64,000 nucleotides of DNA, taken from assembly GCF_013839445.1 (NCBI RefSeq), contig NZ_JACDIT010000008.1, forward strand, positions 62,001 through 126,000. Reading direction: 5' to 3'. The position numbers and the translations under genes are program-made. Position 1 is the first letter of the stretch. Each line of letters begins with the position of its first letter. The notes below the pieces were generated by a model. The model worked only from the letters and a program-made list of their open reading frames with translations. It had not been told where the DNA came from and ran no database searches. This DNA is from Chthonobacter albigriseus. GTDB lineage: Bacteria > Pseudomonadota > Alphaproteobacteria > Rhizobiales > Pleomorphomonadaceae. Shown in pieces: positions 1 through 7,865 of the stretch.

Positions 1-1
1 C

Positions 2-1528
2 GGCGACGTGTTCGCCAGCCGTCGGCCGGACCCGGTGCTGCAGCAGGTGGAGGATTTCGGCGACGGAACCGTTTCCGCCAACGACTGCTTCCGCCCGGTG
101 TCGCGCTACTACGACCGGCTGACTCGGCCGGAGCAGCTCGTCCCGGCGCTCACCCGCGCCATGCAGGTGCTGACCGACCCCGCCGACTGCGGACCGGTGA
201 CGCTGTCGCTCTGCCAGGACGTGCAGGCGGAAGCCTACGACTATCCCGAAACGTTCTTCGCTGAGCGGGTCTGGCGGTCGCGGCGGGTACGGCCGTCGGA
301 GGACGAGTTGGCGGAGGCGGTTCGCGCACTGCGGGGCGCGGCGCGGCCGCTGATCGTCGCCGGTGGCGGCGTGCTCTACTCGGGCGCAACGCAGGCGCTG
401 ACGGCTTTCGCGGAGAAGCACGGCATTCCGGTTGCCGAAACGCAGGCGGGCAAGTCCAGCCTGCCGCACGATCATGCGCTCAACCTCGGCGCCATCGGCG
501 TGACGGGCTCGTCGGCCTCCAATGCACTCGCGGAAGAGGCGGACGTGATCCTGGCCGTCGGATCGAGGCTGCAGGACTTCACGACCGGCTCCTGGGCGCT
601 CTTCAAGGACGAGCAGGTGCGGATCATCGGGCTGAACGTGCAGCCGTTCGACGCCGGCAAGCACAGCGCGCTGCCGCTCGTCGCCGACGCGCGGGCGGGT
701 CTCGGAGAGCTCTCGCTGGAGCTCGGATCCTATGCCGCCCCCGCCGATTGGCAGGCGCGCGCCGCCCGCGAGCGGGACGGCTGGCTTGCGGCGGTGGCCG
801 ACGCGACAGCGTCGCGCGAGACCGGCGGCGCGGGCGAGCGGGCCGGCAACAGCCTTCCGTCGGACGGGGAGGTGATCGGCGCCGTGCAGCGGGCGTTCGG
901 CTCGACCGCCACGCTGGTCTGCGCATCGGGCGGGCTGCCGGGCGAACTGCACAAGCTTTGGCAAGCCGGCGCGCCGGGCAGCTATCACCTGGAATACGGC
1001 TTCTCGACCATGGGCTACGAGATCGCCGGGGGCGTCGGCGTCAAGATGGCCAAGCCGAATGAGGAGGTCGTCGTGATGGTCGGCGACGGCTCCTACCTGA
1101 TGATGAACTCGGAGATCGCCACGTCGGTCATGCTCGGGCTGAAACTGACGATCGTCGTGCTCGACAACCGCGGCTTCGGCTGCATCAACCGGCTGCAGAT
1201 GGCGACCGGTGGCGCGAACTTCAACAATCTCCTGGAGCACACGCGGCACGTCACGCTGCCCGACATCGATTTCGCCCGCCACGCCGAAGCCCTCGGCGCG
1301 ATCGCGCGGAAGGTCGGCGGGATCGGAGAGCTTGAAGCGGCACTCGGCGAAGCGAAGGGCAACGACCGCACCACCGTCGTCGTGATCGACACCGACCCGC
1401 TGATCACCACCGAGGCCGGCGGCCACTGGTGGGATGTCGCCGTGCCAGAGGTGAGCGTTCGGCCGGAGGTCAACCGCGCCCGCTCGGCCTACGAGACGGC
1501 CGTCCAGCGGCAGCGGCTGGTGAATTGA
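2..1528 (+). CDS. iolD: 3D-(3,5/4)-trihydroxycyclohexane-1,2-dione hydrolase, IolD (5' end outside window)
   Basis: Thiamine-diphosphate enzyme that hydrolyses the cyclic diketone of myo-inositol catabolism to 5-deoxy-glucuronate. The reading frame is open from the first base, so the start lies upstream; about 508 residues are visible against roughly 610-640 in the family, so about 100 or more N-terminal residues are missing. The fold order is typical of ThDP enzymes: a central nucleotide-binding-like domain (roughly nt 300-800) and the C-terminal ThDP domain with the GDG...N motif (GDGSYLMMNSEIA near nt 1084-1120). The next genes are iolE and iolB, the usual rhizobial iolCDEB order, which supports the assignment. 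A GTG at nt 8 is internal, not the true start. Confidence 0.93.
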   Translation, partial: GDVFASRRPDPVLQQVEDFGDGTVSANDCFRPVSRYYDRLTRPEQLVPALTRAMQVLTDPADCGPVTLSLCQDVQAEAYDYPETFFAERVWRSRRVRPSEDELAEAVRALRGAARPLIVAGGGVLYSGATQALTAFAEKHGIPVAETQAGKSSLPHDHALNLGAIGVTGSSASNALAEEADVILAVGSRLQDFTTGSWALFKDEQVRIIGLNVQPFDAGKHSALPLVADARAGLGELSLELGSYAAPADWQARAARERDGWLAAVADATASRETGGAGERAGNSLPSDGEVIGAVQRAFGSTATLVCASGGLPGELHKLWQAGAPGSYHLEYGFSTMGYEIAGGVGVKMAKPNEEVVVMVGDGSYLMMNSEIATSVMLGLKLTIVVLDNRGFGCINRLQMATGGANFNNLLEHTRHVTLPDIDFARHAEALGAIARKVGGIGELEAALGEAKGNDRTTVVVIDTDPLITTEAGGHWWDVAVPEVSVRPEVNRARSAYETAVQRQRLVN

Positions 1529-1794
1529 GAGGATGGTGCGTTGTTTGGGGACAGCCGCGCCGTCGATGGCTTCGACCGGACGGTTGATGTCTTCGTCTCC
1601 ACCGCTCGTCGTCATGGTCCGCGCAGGCGGACCACCCACGCATGTTTCCGGCGCAACCGTGCCGGACGCGCTGCGGGGCCGATGACGGAATGCGTGGGTG
1701 GTCCGCCTGCGCGGACCATGACGTGTTTCGATCGGCACCGCGACCATTCAGCGGCACGCGCCGCCCTTATGTCTGACCCGGGAGCAAACCATCC
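1529..1794. other. iolD-iolE intergenic region
   Basis: A 266-base gap inside the inositol operon. Its centre is filled by a long inverted repeat, listed separately. A short ORF at 1541-1798 runs through the repeat and into the iolE start and has no protein-like character, so it is not called. iolE has its own Shine-Dalgarno (GGAG about 10 bases before its ATG). The rest shows no convincing promoter. Confidence 0.6.
1610..1723. repeat. Long perfect inverted repeat, REP/RIME-like palindromic element
   Basis: Arms at 1610-1643 and 1690-1723 are perfect reverse complements (34 bp; the arm contains GGTCCGCGCAGGCGGACC, itself nearly palindromic). Beyond an internal bulge the pairing continues with TTCCG (1646-1650) against CGGAA (1686-1690 region), so RNA or single-stranded DNA could fold into one long stem with a roughly 35-base GC-rich loop. 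It has no T-run like a terminator. Size and structure fit the intergenic palindromic elements common in Alphaproteobacteria. Within an operon it may act as an mRNA processing or stabilising hairpin. No second copy was spotted in this window. Confidence 0.8.
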
Positions 1795-2679
1795 ATGATC
1801 CGCATCGGCGCCAACCCGATCTGCTGGTCCAACGACGATATGATCGAGATCGGCGGGAACATCCCGCTGGAGACCTGCCTGTCGGAGGCCAAGGCCATCG
1901 GAATCGAGGGCATGGAGCTCGGCAACAAGTTCCCGAAGACGGCGGAGGCCCTGAAGGGCAAGCTGGCCGAGTTCGGGCTCGTGTTCGTGTCCGGCTGGTA
2001 CTCCACCTTTCTCCTGGAGCGTGACGCCGAAGCCGAGTTCGCGGCTGCTGCGGACGCCATCGCCCTTCGCAAGGGGGCGGGAGCGGAGGTGCTGATCGTC
2101 TGCGAGTGCACCCGTACCGTCCATGGCGTGAAGTCCGCGCCGCTCTCCACGCGGCCCGTCATGACAGAGGCGGAGTGGGCGGTGTTCCTGCCGCGCATGA
2201 CGCGCTTCGCCGAGCTGGTCCGGGAGGCGGGGCTGCAGCTGGTCTATCACCACCACATGGGAACGGTGATCCAGACCGAGGCGGAGATCGACCGGTTCAT
2301 GGCCGGTACCGGCCCGGCGGTGAAGCTGCTGCTCGATACCGGACATGCGACCTGGGGCGGTGCGGATCCCGTGCGGCTCGCCCGACTCTACCGCGACCGG
2401 ATCGGCCATATCCACTGCAAGGACGTGCGCGAGGCCGTTCGGGCGGAGAGCGAGGCGGGCGACTGGTCGTTCCTCGACAGCGTGCTCGCCGGGGTCTACA
2501 CGGTGCCCGGTGACGGACGCGTCGACTACGTCTCCGTGTTCAAAGAACTCCCTGATTATTCCGGCTGGGTGGTGATCGAGGCCGAGCAGGATCCGGAGAA
2601 GGCGAACCCGAAGCAGTATGTCACGCTGGGCTACGCCAACCTTGTCCGCTTCCTCGCCGAAGCGGGCCTCAAGCGCTGA
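1795..2679 (+). CDS. iolE: myo-inosose-2 dehydratase, IolE
   Basis: Dehydrates 2-keto-myo-inositol (scyllo-inosose) to the 3,5/4-trihydroxycyclohexane-1,2-dione precursor, the step before IolD. The 294-residue length matches the family. It is a xylose-isomerase-like TIM barrel: the N-terminus (GANPICWSNDD) and the HHHMGT motif near residues 150-155 are characteristic of IolE, followed by the conserved DTGHA and HCKDVR strands near residues 182 and 205, which supply metal and substrate ligands in this fold. It starts at ATG 1795 with GGAG upstream and lies 12 bases before iolB, so the two are translated from one message. Confidence 0.95.
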   Translation: MIRIGANPICWSNDDMIEIGGNIPLETCLSEAKAIGIEGMELGNKFPKTAEALKGKLAEFGLVFVSGWYSTFLLERDAEAEFAAAADAIALRKGAGAEVLIVCECTRTVHGVKSAPLSTRPVMTEAEWAVFLPRMTRFAELVREAGLQLVYHHHMGTVIQTEAEIDRFMAGTGPAVKLLLDTGHATWGGADPVRLARLYRDRIGHIHCKDVREAVRAESEAGDWSFLDSVLAGVYTVPGDGRVDYVSVFKELPDYSGWVVIEAEQDPEKANPKQYVTLGYANLVRFLAEAGLKR

Positions 2680-2691
2680 AGGGCGGGACCC

Positions 2692-3489
2692 ATGTCGAAG
2701 CTCCTCGTCAAGCCGTCCGGTGACCATGGCCCGATCGTGTCGGTGACGCCGGAGACCGCCGGCTGGACCTATGTGGGGTTCGAGCTGCAGCGGCTCGCGC
2801 CCTACGACCGTATCGCCGGCGACACCGGCACGCGCGAGGTCTGCCTGGTGCTGGTCGAAGGCAAGGCGCACATCTCGGCGGGCGGTGTCGACTTCGGCAT
2901 CGTCGGCGAGCGGATGTCGCCCTTCGCCGGCAAGCCGCATTCGGTCTATGTGCCGGCCGGCTCGGACTGGAGCGTCCGGGCGGACACGGCGGCAACCGTG
3001 GCGATCTGCTCGGCGCCCGGGGTGCCCGGTGCGCGCCCGCCGCGGCTGATCGGCCCGGACCAGGTCTCACAGGAGGTACGCGGCAAGGGCTCCAACACGC
3101 GCCACGTCACCAACATCCTGCCTGAGGGAGAGCCGGCGGATTCGCTGCTTGTGGTGGAGGTAATCACCCCCGGCGGCAACACCTCCAGCTATCCGCCGCA
3201 CCGGCACGACGAGGACGACCTGCCGCGCCAGTCGTTCCTGGAGGAAACCTACTATCACCGGCTGAACCCGCCGCAGGGCTTCGCCTTCCAGCGGGTCTAC
3301 ACGGACGACCGGTCGCTCGACGAAGCGATGGCGGTGGAGAACGGCGACGTGACGCTGGTGCCGAAGGGGTATCACCCCTGCGCCACCATCCACGGCTACG
3401 ACCTCTACTACCTCAACGTCATGGCCGGTCCGGTGCGGACCTGGAAGTTCCACAACGCCCCGGAACACGAATGGCTGCTGAAGGCGTGA
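2692..3489 (+). CDS. iolB: 5-deoxy-glucuronate isomerase, IolB
   Basis: Isomerises 5-deoxy-D-glucuronate to 2-deoxy-5-keto-D-gluconate in myo-inositol catabolism. The 265-residue protein is a bicupin. The C-terminal cupin carries the expected metal-ligand pattern: HRHDED near residue 164, FLEETYYHR near 178 and a later GYHPC near 224. An AAGGGCGGG ribosome binding site lies just upstream of ATG 2692. It is the last gene of the visible iol operon. The convergent Dabb gene ends only 7 bases away, leaving no room for a separate terminator. Confidence 0.95.
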   Translation: MSKLLVKPSGDHGPIVSVTPETAGWTYVGFELQRLAPYDRIAGDTGTREVCLVLVEGKAHISAGGVDFGIVGERMSPFAGKPHSVYVPAGSDWSVRADTAATVAICSAPGVPGARPPRLIGPDQVSQEVRGKGSNTRHVTNILPEGEPADSLLVVEVITPGGNTSSYPPHRHDEDDLPRQSFLEETYYHRLNPPQGFAFQRVYTDDRSLDEAMAVENGDVTLVPKGYHPCATIHGYDLYYLNVMAGPVRTWKFHNAPEHEWLLKA

Positions 3490-3496
3490 GCCAAGG

Positions 3497-3811
3497 TCAG
3501 TCCGGGGTTTCCAGGTCGAAGACGATCAGGCCGTCGATGCCGCCCTCGGCGGCTGAAACGAGGCGGGCGCCGACGCGGCCGTGCTCCTCGTCGGCGAGGT
3601 AGCGGTCGCGCCCCTCGGGGCTATCGAAAGTCACGACGAAGCCTTCCGTGAAGCCGCGGTCGAGGTTCTCGGGCGACACGTTCGGCCCGGCGGCAAAGGC
3701 GAGGAAGCCCGGGACGCGCGCCTTCAGCGCCGCCAGATCGGCGAAGATCTCGTCGCGCTCTTCGCGCGAGACGTCGCGGGCGAACTTCACGAGCACCACG
3801 TGTCGGATCAT
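3497..3811 (-). CDS. Dabb-family (stress-responsive alpha/beta barrel) small protein
   Basis: A 104-residue protein that begins MIRHVVLVKF and fits the Dabb dimeric alpha/beta barrel family. Members include plant stress proteins, polyketide cyclase-like proteins and small proteins of bacterial catabolic operons; no fixed chemistry can be assigned. Its ATG (3811-3809) overlaps the stop of the upstream GMC gene as ATGA, so it is translationally coupled and is the last gene of the GMC-SDR-GMC-Dabb unit. A longer frame continues upstream on this strand, but it only shadows the GMC gene. Confidence 0.85.
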   Translation of the reverse strand: MIRHVVLVKFARDVSREERDEIFADLAALKARVPGFLAFAAGPNVSPENLDRGFTEGFVVTFDSPEGRDRYLADEEHGRVGARLVSAAEGGIDGLIVFDLETPD

Positions 3812-5469
3812 GCGGAAACCTCCTGCGGGACGGCGGACCGGGCAGCCGCGGCCTGCCGATTCAGCGTTACCTTTGGCAGCATCGCACGGCCGCGGATGTG
3901 ATCGGCGGCTTTTTCCGCAATCATGATCGTCGGGGCGTTGGTGTTGGAGGAGTTGACGCGCGGCATCACCGAGCTGTCGCAGACGCGCAGGCCGGGCAGG
4001 CCGTGCACCGTCAGGTCCGGCGCGACCACGGCCATGGGGTCGACGCCCATCTTGCAGGTGCCGGCGGGGTGGTGGTCGGTCTTGGCGTTGGCGCAGCCGT
4101 AGTGGAAGAGATCCTCGTCGGTCATCCGATCCGGGCCGGGCAGCACCTCGCGCATCACGAAGGGCTCCAAGGCCTTCTGACGGACGATCTCGCGGGCGAG
4201 CTTCAGGCCTTCGATGGACATCCTGCGGTCGTACGGGTCCTCCCAGTAGTTGGGATCGATCAGCGGCATCGCCGCCGGATCGGCGGAGGCGAGGCGGACG
4301 GTTCCGCGCGAGCGTGGGCGCAGGAAGGCAGAGTTCAGCGTCACGCCGGGGTTGGACATCTTGGCAACGCCCGCCTCGATGCCGGAGCCCTGGCCGAGGT
4401 GGAACTGGATGTCCGGCGAGCGGGCGGTCTTGTCGGCGTACCAGAAGCCGCCGGTCTCGAAGAGGCTGGAAGCGGCCGGGCCACGCTTGAAGAGGAGGTA
4501 CTGGAGCCCCGCCCAGGCGGTGCGGTGGAGCTTGGCGTAGTTGTCGTAGGTGTGGTCGCCGGTGCATTCGGCGATGACGAAGAGGTCCAGGTGGTCCTGC
4601 AGGTTGGAGCCGACGCCCGGCAGGTCGTGGACCGGCTCGATCCCGACCGAGCGCAGGTGGTCGGCCGGGCCGATGCCGGAGAGCATCAGGAGGCGCGGCG
4701 AGCCGATCGCGCCGGCCGTGACGATCACCTCGCGGTCCGCGCGCGCGACCAGCTTCTGACCCGAGCCCTCCAGCGCATATTCGACGCCAACGGCCCTGCC
4801 CTTCTCCACCACGACCCGCAGCACGTTGGCGCCGGAGGCGACCGTCAGGTTCTTCCGGTCGCGGATGGGGTTGAGGTAGGCGACCGAGGCAGAGGAGCGG
4901 CGGCCGTTCTTCTGGGTGAGCTGGTAGGGGCCGATGCCGTCCTGGACGGCGCCGTTGAAGTCGTGGTTGTAGGGGATGCCGAGCTCCTGCGCCGCGCGGA
5001 AGAAGGCATCGCAGATCGGCAGCATGGCGAGCGGGTTGGAGACGCCGAGCGGCCCGCCGTAGGCGTGGTAGTCGTTGACGAAGGACTGGTTGTCCTCGGC
5101 GCGCTTGAAGTAGGGCAGCACCTCCTCGTAGGACCAGCCGGAGCAGCCGTGCTCGCCCGCCCACTCGTCGTAATCCGCCCGGTTTCCGCGGGTGTAGAGC
5201 TGGGCGTTGATCGACGACCCGCCGCCGATCACCTTGGCCTGGGTGTACCAGAGCACGCGGTCCTGCATATGGCGCTGGGGTACCGTCGACCAGCCCCACG
5301 AGGCGATGCCCTTGGTCATCTTGGCGAAGCCCGCCGGCATGTGGAACAGGAAGTGCCGGTCGAGGCCGCCGGCCTCCAGGAGGAGCACGGAGACGGTGGG
5401 ATCCTCCGACAGGCGGTTGGCCAGCACGCAGCCCGCCGGGCCGCCGCCCGCGATGATGTAGTCGACCAT
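3808..5469 (-). CDS. GMC-family FAD oxidoreductase (choline/alcohol dehydrogenase-like)
   Basis: A 553-residue FAD-dependent oxidoreductase that probably oxidises an alcohol or sugar hydroxyl. The FAD dinucleotide fold is at the N-terminus (GGGPAGCVLANRL, residues 7-19). The second GMC signature GAIGSPRLLMLSGIGP lies mid-protein. The catalytic HHPAGTCKMG and the later NTNAPTIMIAEKA carry the His and Asn/His pair of the family. Sequence style is closest to the choline dehydrogenase/AlkJ-like branch. The start was set at ATG 5469 (MVDYIIAGG) because AGAGGTG lies 7 bases upstream; a start 14 codons earlier lacks this support. It lies between an SDR gene and the Dabb gene in the same operon. Confidence 0.9.
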   Translation of the reverse strand: MVDYIIAGGGPAGCVLANRLSEDPTVSVLLLEAGGLDRHFLFHMPAGFAKMTKGIASWGWSTVPQRHMQDRVLWYTQAKVIGGGSSINAQLYTRGNRADYDEWAGEHGCSGWSYEEVLPYFKRAEDNQSFVNDYHAYGGPLGVSNPLAMLPICDAFFRAAQELGIPYNHDFNGAVQDGIGPYQLTQKNGRRSSASVAYLNPIRDRKNLTVASGANVLRVVVEKGRAVGVEYALEGSGQKLVARADREVIVTAGAIGSPRLLMLSGIGPADHLRSVGIEPVHDLPGVGSNLQDHLDLFVIAECTGDHTYDNYAKLHRTAWAGLQYLLFKRGPAASSLFETGGFWYADKTARSPDIQFHLGQGSGIEAGVAKMSNPGVTLNSAFLRPRSRGTVRLASADPAAMPLIDPNYWEDPYDRRMSIEGLKLAREIVRQKALEPFVMREVLPGPDRMTDEDLFHYGCANAKTDHHPAGTCKMGVDPMAVVAPDLTVHGLPGLRVCDSSVMPRVNSSNTNAPTIMIAEKAADHIRGRAMLPKVTLNRQAAAARSAVPQEVSA

Positions 5470-5515
5470 GGCATTCACCTCTTGCGGTCCCGGCCGGGAC
5501 CCATTCCTCAACGTG

Positions 5516-6280
5516 TCAAAGCCGCGGCAGCGAAAGTCCGCCGCCGACGTCGACGATCTGGCCCTGGCTGAAGGCGAGGTCGCCGCGCGCCAGCATCACC
5601 ACCGCCCGCGCCACGTCGGCCGGCTCGCCCCAGCGGCGCTGCGGGACGAGGCCGCCGTCGATCAGCCTGTCGTATTTCTCCGCCACGCCGGCGGTCATGT
5701 CGGTGCGGATGATGCCGGGCCGGACTTCGTAGACGCCGATGCCGGTGTCGGCGAGGCGGAGCGCCAGCGTGCGGACGAACATGGAGAGCCCGGCCTTGGA
5801 GATGCAGTAGTCGGCCCGTTCGGGGCTGGCGGCCTCCGCGCTCACCGAGGAGATCGTGACGATCGAGCGCAGATGCTCGGACGGCGTCTCCAGCATGCGG
5901 CGAACCACCGCCTGGGTGAGGAACAACGTGCCCTTCAGGTTCACGTCCATCACCGCGTCGAAGTTCTCCGGCGTGAGGTCGAGCAGGTCGCCGCGGACGA
6001 CGGCGCCGCGGCCGGCGTTGTTGACGAGGCAATCGATGCGGCCGAGCGCCCGCTCGATGCCTTTGAGCGCCTCCGCGTGGCCGGCGACGTCGGCGACGTC
6101 GAGCACCTCGGCATGGGCGTAGGCGCCGTGCTTCTCGACGGCGGCGACCGCCTCGGCCATCGCCTCGTCGGCGACGAGGTCGGCGATGGCGATGTCGAAG
6201 CCGGCAGCGGCGAGCTGTTCGGCGACGGCCCGGCCGATGCCGCGGCGGCCGCCGGTGACGAGGGCGACGGGCCGGCTCAT
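5516..6280 (-). CDS. SDR-family 3-ketoacyl/sugar-type dehydrogenase
   Basis: A 254-residue classical short-chain dehydrogenase/reductase. Motifs in order: cofactor loop TGGRRGIG (residues 9-16), structural NNAG (87-90), catalytic Ser (SS at 144-145), Tyr158 and Lys162 in YCISK, then the PG motif (RPGIIRTDM). The acidic residue after strand 2 (D34 region) suggests NAD rather than NADP, but this is inference. Its ATG overlaps the stop of the upstream GMC gene (ATGA at 6277-6280), so it is co-translated. The substrate is unknown; being sandwiched between two GMC enzymes suggests it reduces or oxidises an intermediate of the same sugar or alcohol. Confidence 0.9.
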   Translation of the reverse strand: MSRPVALVTGGRRGIGRAVAEQLAAAGFDIAIADLVADEAMAEAVAAVEKHGAYAHAEVLDVADVAGHAEALKGIERALGRIDCLVNNAGRGAVVRGDLLDLTPENFDAVMDVNLKGTLFLTQAVVRRMLETPSEHLRSIVTISSVSAEAASPERADYCISKAGLSMFVRTLALRLADTGIGVYEVRPGIIRTDMTAGVAEKYDRLIDGGLVPQRRWGEPADVARAVVMLARGDLAFSQGQIVDVGGGLSLPRL

Positions 6281-7797
6281 GCTAGGCCTCCGGCGGCTGC
6301 GAATTCGGTCTTCAGCACGTGGTCGGCCGCCCGGAGCGCCTGGGCAGCGACGGTGAGCGCCGGGTTTACCGCGGCGGAGGTGGGCAGCACACTGGCATCC
6401 ACCACGAAGAGGTTCGGGTGCTCGAAGGCGCGGCTGAAGACGTCGAGCGGCGCCTCCGCCGGGTCGCGGCCGATACGGACCGTGCCGCACTGGTGCGACG
6501 GCGTGCGGCGGTCGAAGCCCTTGGCAAGCACGATCGGAAAGCCCGCCGCCCGGCAGCGCTCGCGCATGACGGACACCAGCCGGGCATGCGCCTTCATGTT
6601 GGACCGCTTCCAGTTCAGGCGGATGCGCGGGCCGTCGAGCGTCACTCGGCTTTCCGGGTCGGGCAGGTCCTCGCTCATGAGGTACCAGTCCACCGCGTGG
6701 TCCGCGAAGGGCTTCAGCGCGAACTCCGGCAGGCGCGGCAGGTTGGCCTTGAGGATGGGCGCGGTGACGCGGCCGAGCAGTTGGACGTTGCCGAGCGGCG
6801 GGCCGCCGGCGCCGTCGGTGAAGTAGAAGTCATTGATGCCGAGCGTCTTCTGGTAGACGGAGGTGTTCCGCCAGCGCGGGTCGATGGCCAGCATGGCCGA
6901 CGAGTTGTGGTTCATGAAATTGCGCCCGACCTGGTCGGAGCGGTTGGCAAGTCCGGTCGGGTGCGCCTCGTCGGCGGAGGCGAGCAGCAGGGCGGCCGAC
7001 TGCACGGCGCCGGCGGCAAGTACGACCAGCTTGGGCGTCAAGCGGTGCACCTCCCCGCCCTTCTCGTACTCGACGGCCGTGATTTGGCCACCCGCCCCGG
7101 CGACCAGCCGGGTCACCCGCGCGCCGGTGACGAGGCTGATGTCCGGGTCCTTCAGCGCCGCCTTGAGGCCGCAGGTCTCCGCGTCGGACTTGCCGAAGTC
7201 GGTGTTCGGATAGGCGTCCCACGGCGTCGAGGCCCGCTTCAGCCAGCGTTCGATGTCGACGCCGAGCGGAAGCGAGAAGGGCCGCAGGCCCGCTCGGGCC
7301 ATGCGCTCGCGGACGATGGCGATCGCCGGTTCGTCCGGCACCGGCGGGTGGGGATAGGGCGCGGAATGCGGCGGCTCGGTCGGGTCGTCTCCGGCCTTGC
7401 CGCGGACTTCGTAGAGCCGTTCGGCGGCGGTGTAGAAGGGTTCGAATTCCTCGTAGCTCACCGGCCAGGCGGGCGAGACGCCCTCCATGTGCTCGAGAAC
7501 GTCGAAGTCCTCGCGCCGATAGCGGATCAGCACCGCGCCGTAGAACTTGGTATTGCCGCCGACATTGGCGTAGTTGCCGGGATTGAACGGCACGCCGGCC
7601 GCGTCCACCCACATCTCCTTCGGGCGGAAATGGCCGCGCTGGAAGATGGCGCGCGGGTCGCGGTTCTCCGGCAGGTCCGCCAGCCGCTCGCCGCGCTCCA
7701 GGATGGTCACCCGCGCGCCGTGCCCGGCGATCCCGGCGGCGAATGTGGCGCCGCCCATGCCGGAGCCGATGATGACGATGTCGGGGGAACCAGTCAT
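6277..7797 (-). CDS. GMC-family FAD oxidoreductase (glycoside 3-dehydrogenase-like branch)
   Basis: A 506-residue GMC oxidoreductase, more compact than its neighbour and closer by eye to the catalytic subunits of sugar dehydrogenases (glucoside 3-dehydrogenase, fructose dehydrogenase). The FAD fold GSGMGGATFAAG is at the N-terminus, the flavin-proximal GGNTKFYGAV near residue 90, the catalytic THis-type motif PSHQCGT near 435 and NPALTVAAQALR near the C-terminus. The start is uncertain: ATG 7797 was chosen, but TTG 7812 in frame has AAGG 8 bases upstream. Both sit on or beside the operator at 7799-7812. It is the first gene of a four-gene unit, 69 bases after the ABC ATPase. Confidence 0.88.
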   Translation of the reverse strand: MTGSPDIVIIGSGMGGATFAAGIAGHGARVTILERGERLADLPENRDPRAIFQRGHFRPKEMWVDAAGVPFNPGNYANVGGNTKFYGAVLIRYRREDFDVLEHMEGVSPAWPVSYEEFEPFYTAAERLYEVRGKAGDDPTEPPHSAPYPHPPVPDEPAIAIVRERMARAGLRPFSLPLGVDIERWLKRASTPWDAYPNTDFGKSDAETCGLKAALKDPDISLVTGARVTRLVAGAGGQITAVEYEKGGEVHRLTPKLVVLAAGAVQSAALLLASADEAHPTGLANRSDQVGRNFMNHNSSAMLAIDPRWRNTSVYQKTLGINDFYFTDGAGGPPLGNVQLLGRVTAPILKANLPRLPEFALKPFADHAVDWYLMSEDLPDPESRVTLDGPRIRLNWKRSNMKAHARLVSVMRERCRAAGFPIVLAKGFDRRTPSHQCGTVRIGRDPAEAPLDVFSRAFEHPNLFVVDASVLPTSAAVNPALTVAAQALRAADHVLKTEFAAAGGLA

Positions 7798-7798
7798 A

Positions 7799-7818
7799 TT
7801 GGAACGTTCCAAATCTTA
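7799..7818 (-). promoter_or_regulatory. LacI-type operator and -10 box before the GMC-SDR-GMC-Dabb unit
   Basis: TTGGAACGTTCCAA (7799-7812) is a perfect 14-bp palindrome with the central CG typical of LacI-family operators. Read leftward, a good -10 hexamer TAAGAT (7818-7813) abuts it; a -35 (CAGACG) 17 bases further up is weak. The same core occurs beside the LacI gene at 19.4 kb, which is the likely regulator. The first base of the message would lie inside the operator and only about 9 bases from ATG 7797, so the transcript may be nearly leaderless. Confidence 0.75.
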
Positions 7819-7829
7819 CGCCTTGGAGT

Positions 7830-7850
7830 GCCCGGCGTCTGCCGCCGGGC
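7830..7850. other. GC-rich hairpin between ABC ATPase and GMC genes
   Basis: GCCCGGCG (7830-7837) pairs perfectly with CGCCGGGC (7843-7850) over a 5-base loop. In the leftward direction no T-run follows, so it is not a standard intrinsic terminator. It may slow read-through or protect the 3' end of the transporter message before the internal promoter at 7.8 kb. Confidence 0.5.
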
Positions 7851-7865
7851 CTCGACGAACCATTG

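Noticed and set aside
1541-1798. 85-codon ORF between iolD and iolE
   Set aside because: It reads through the inverted repeat and into the iolE start, and its product has no protein-like pattern.
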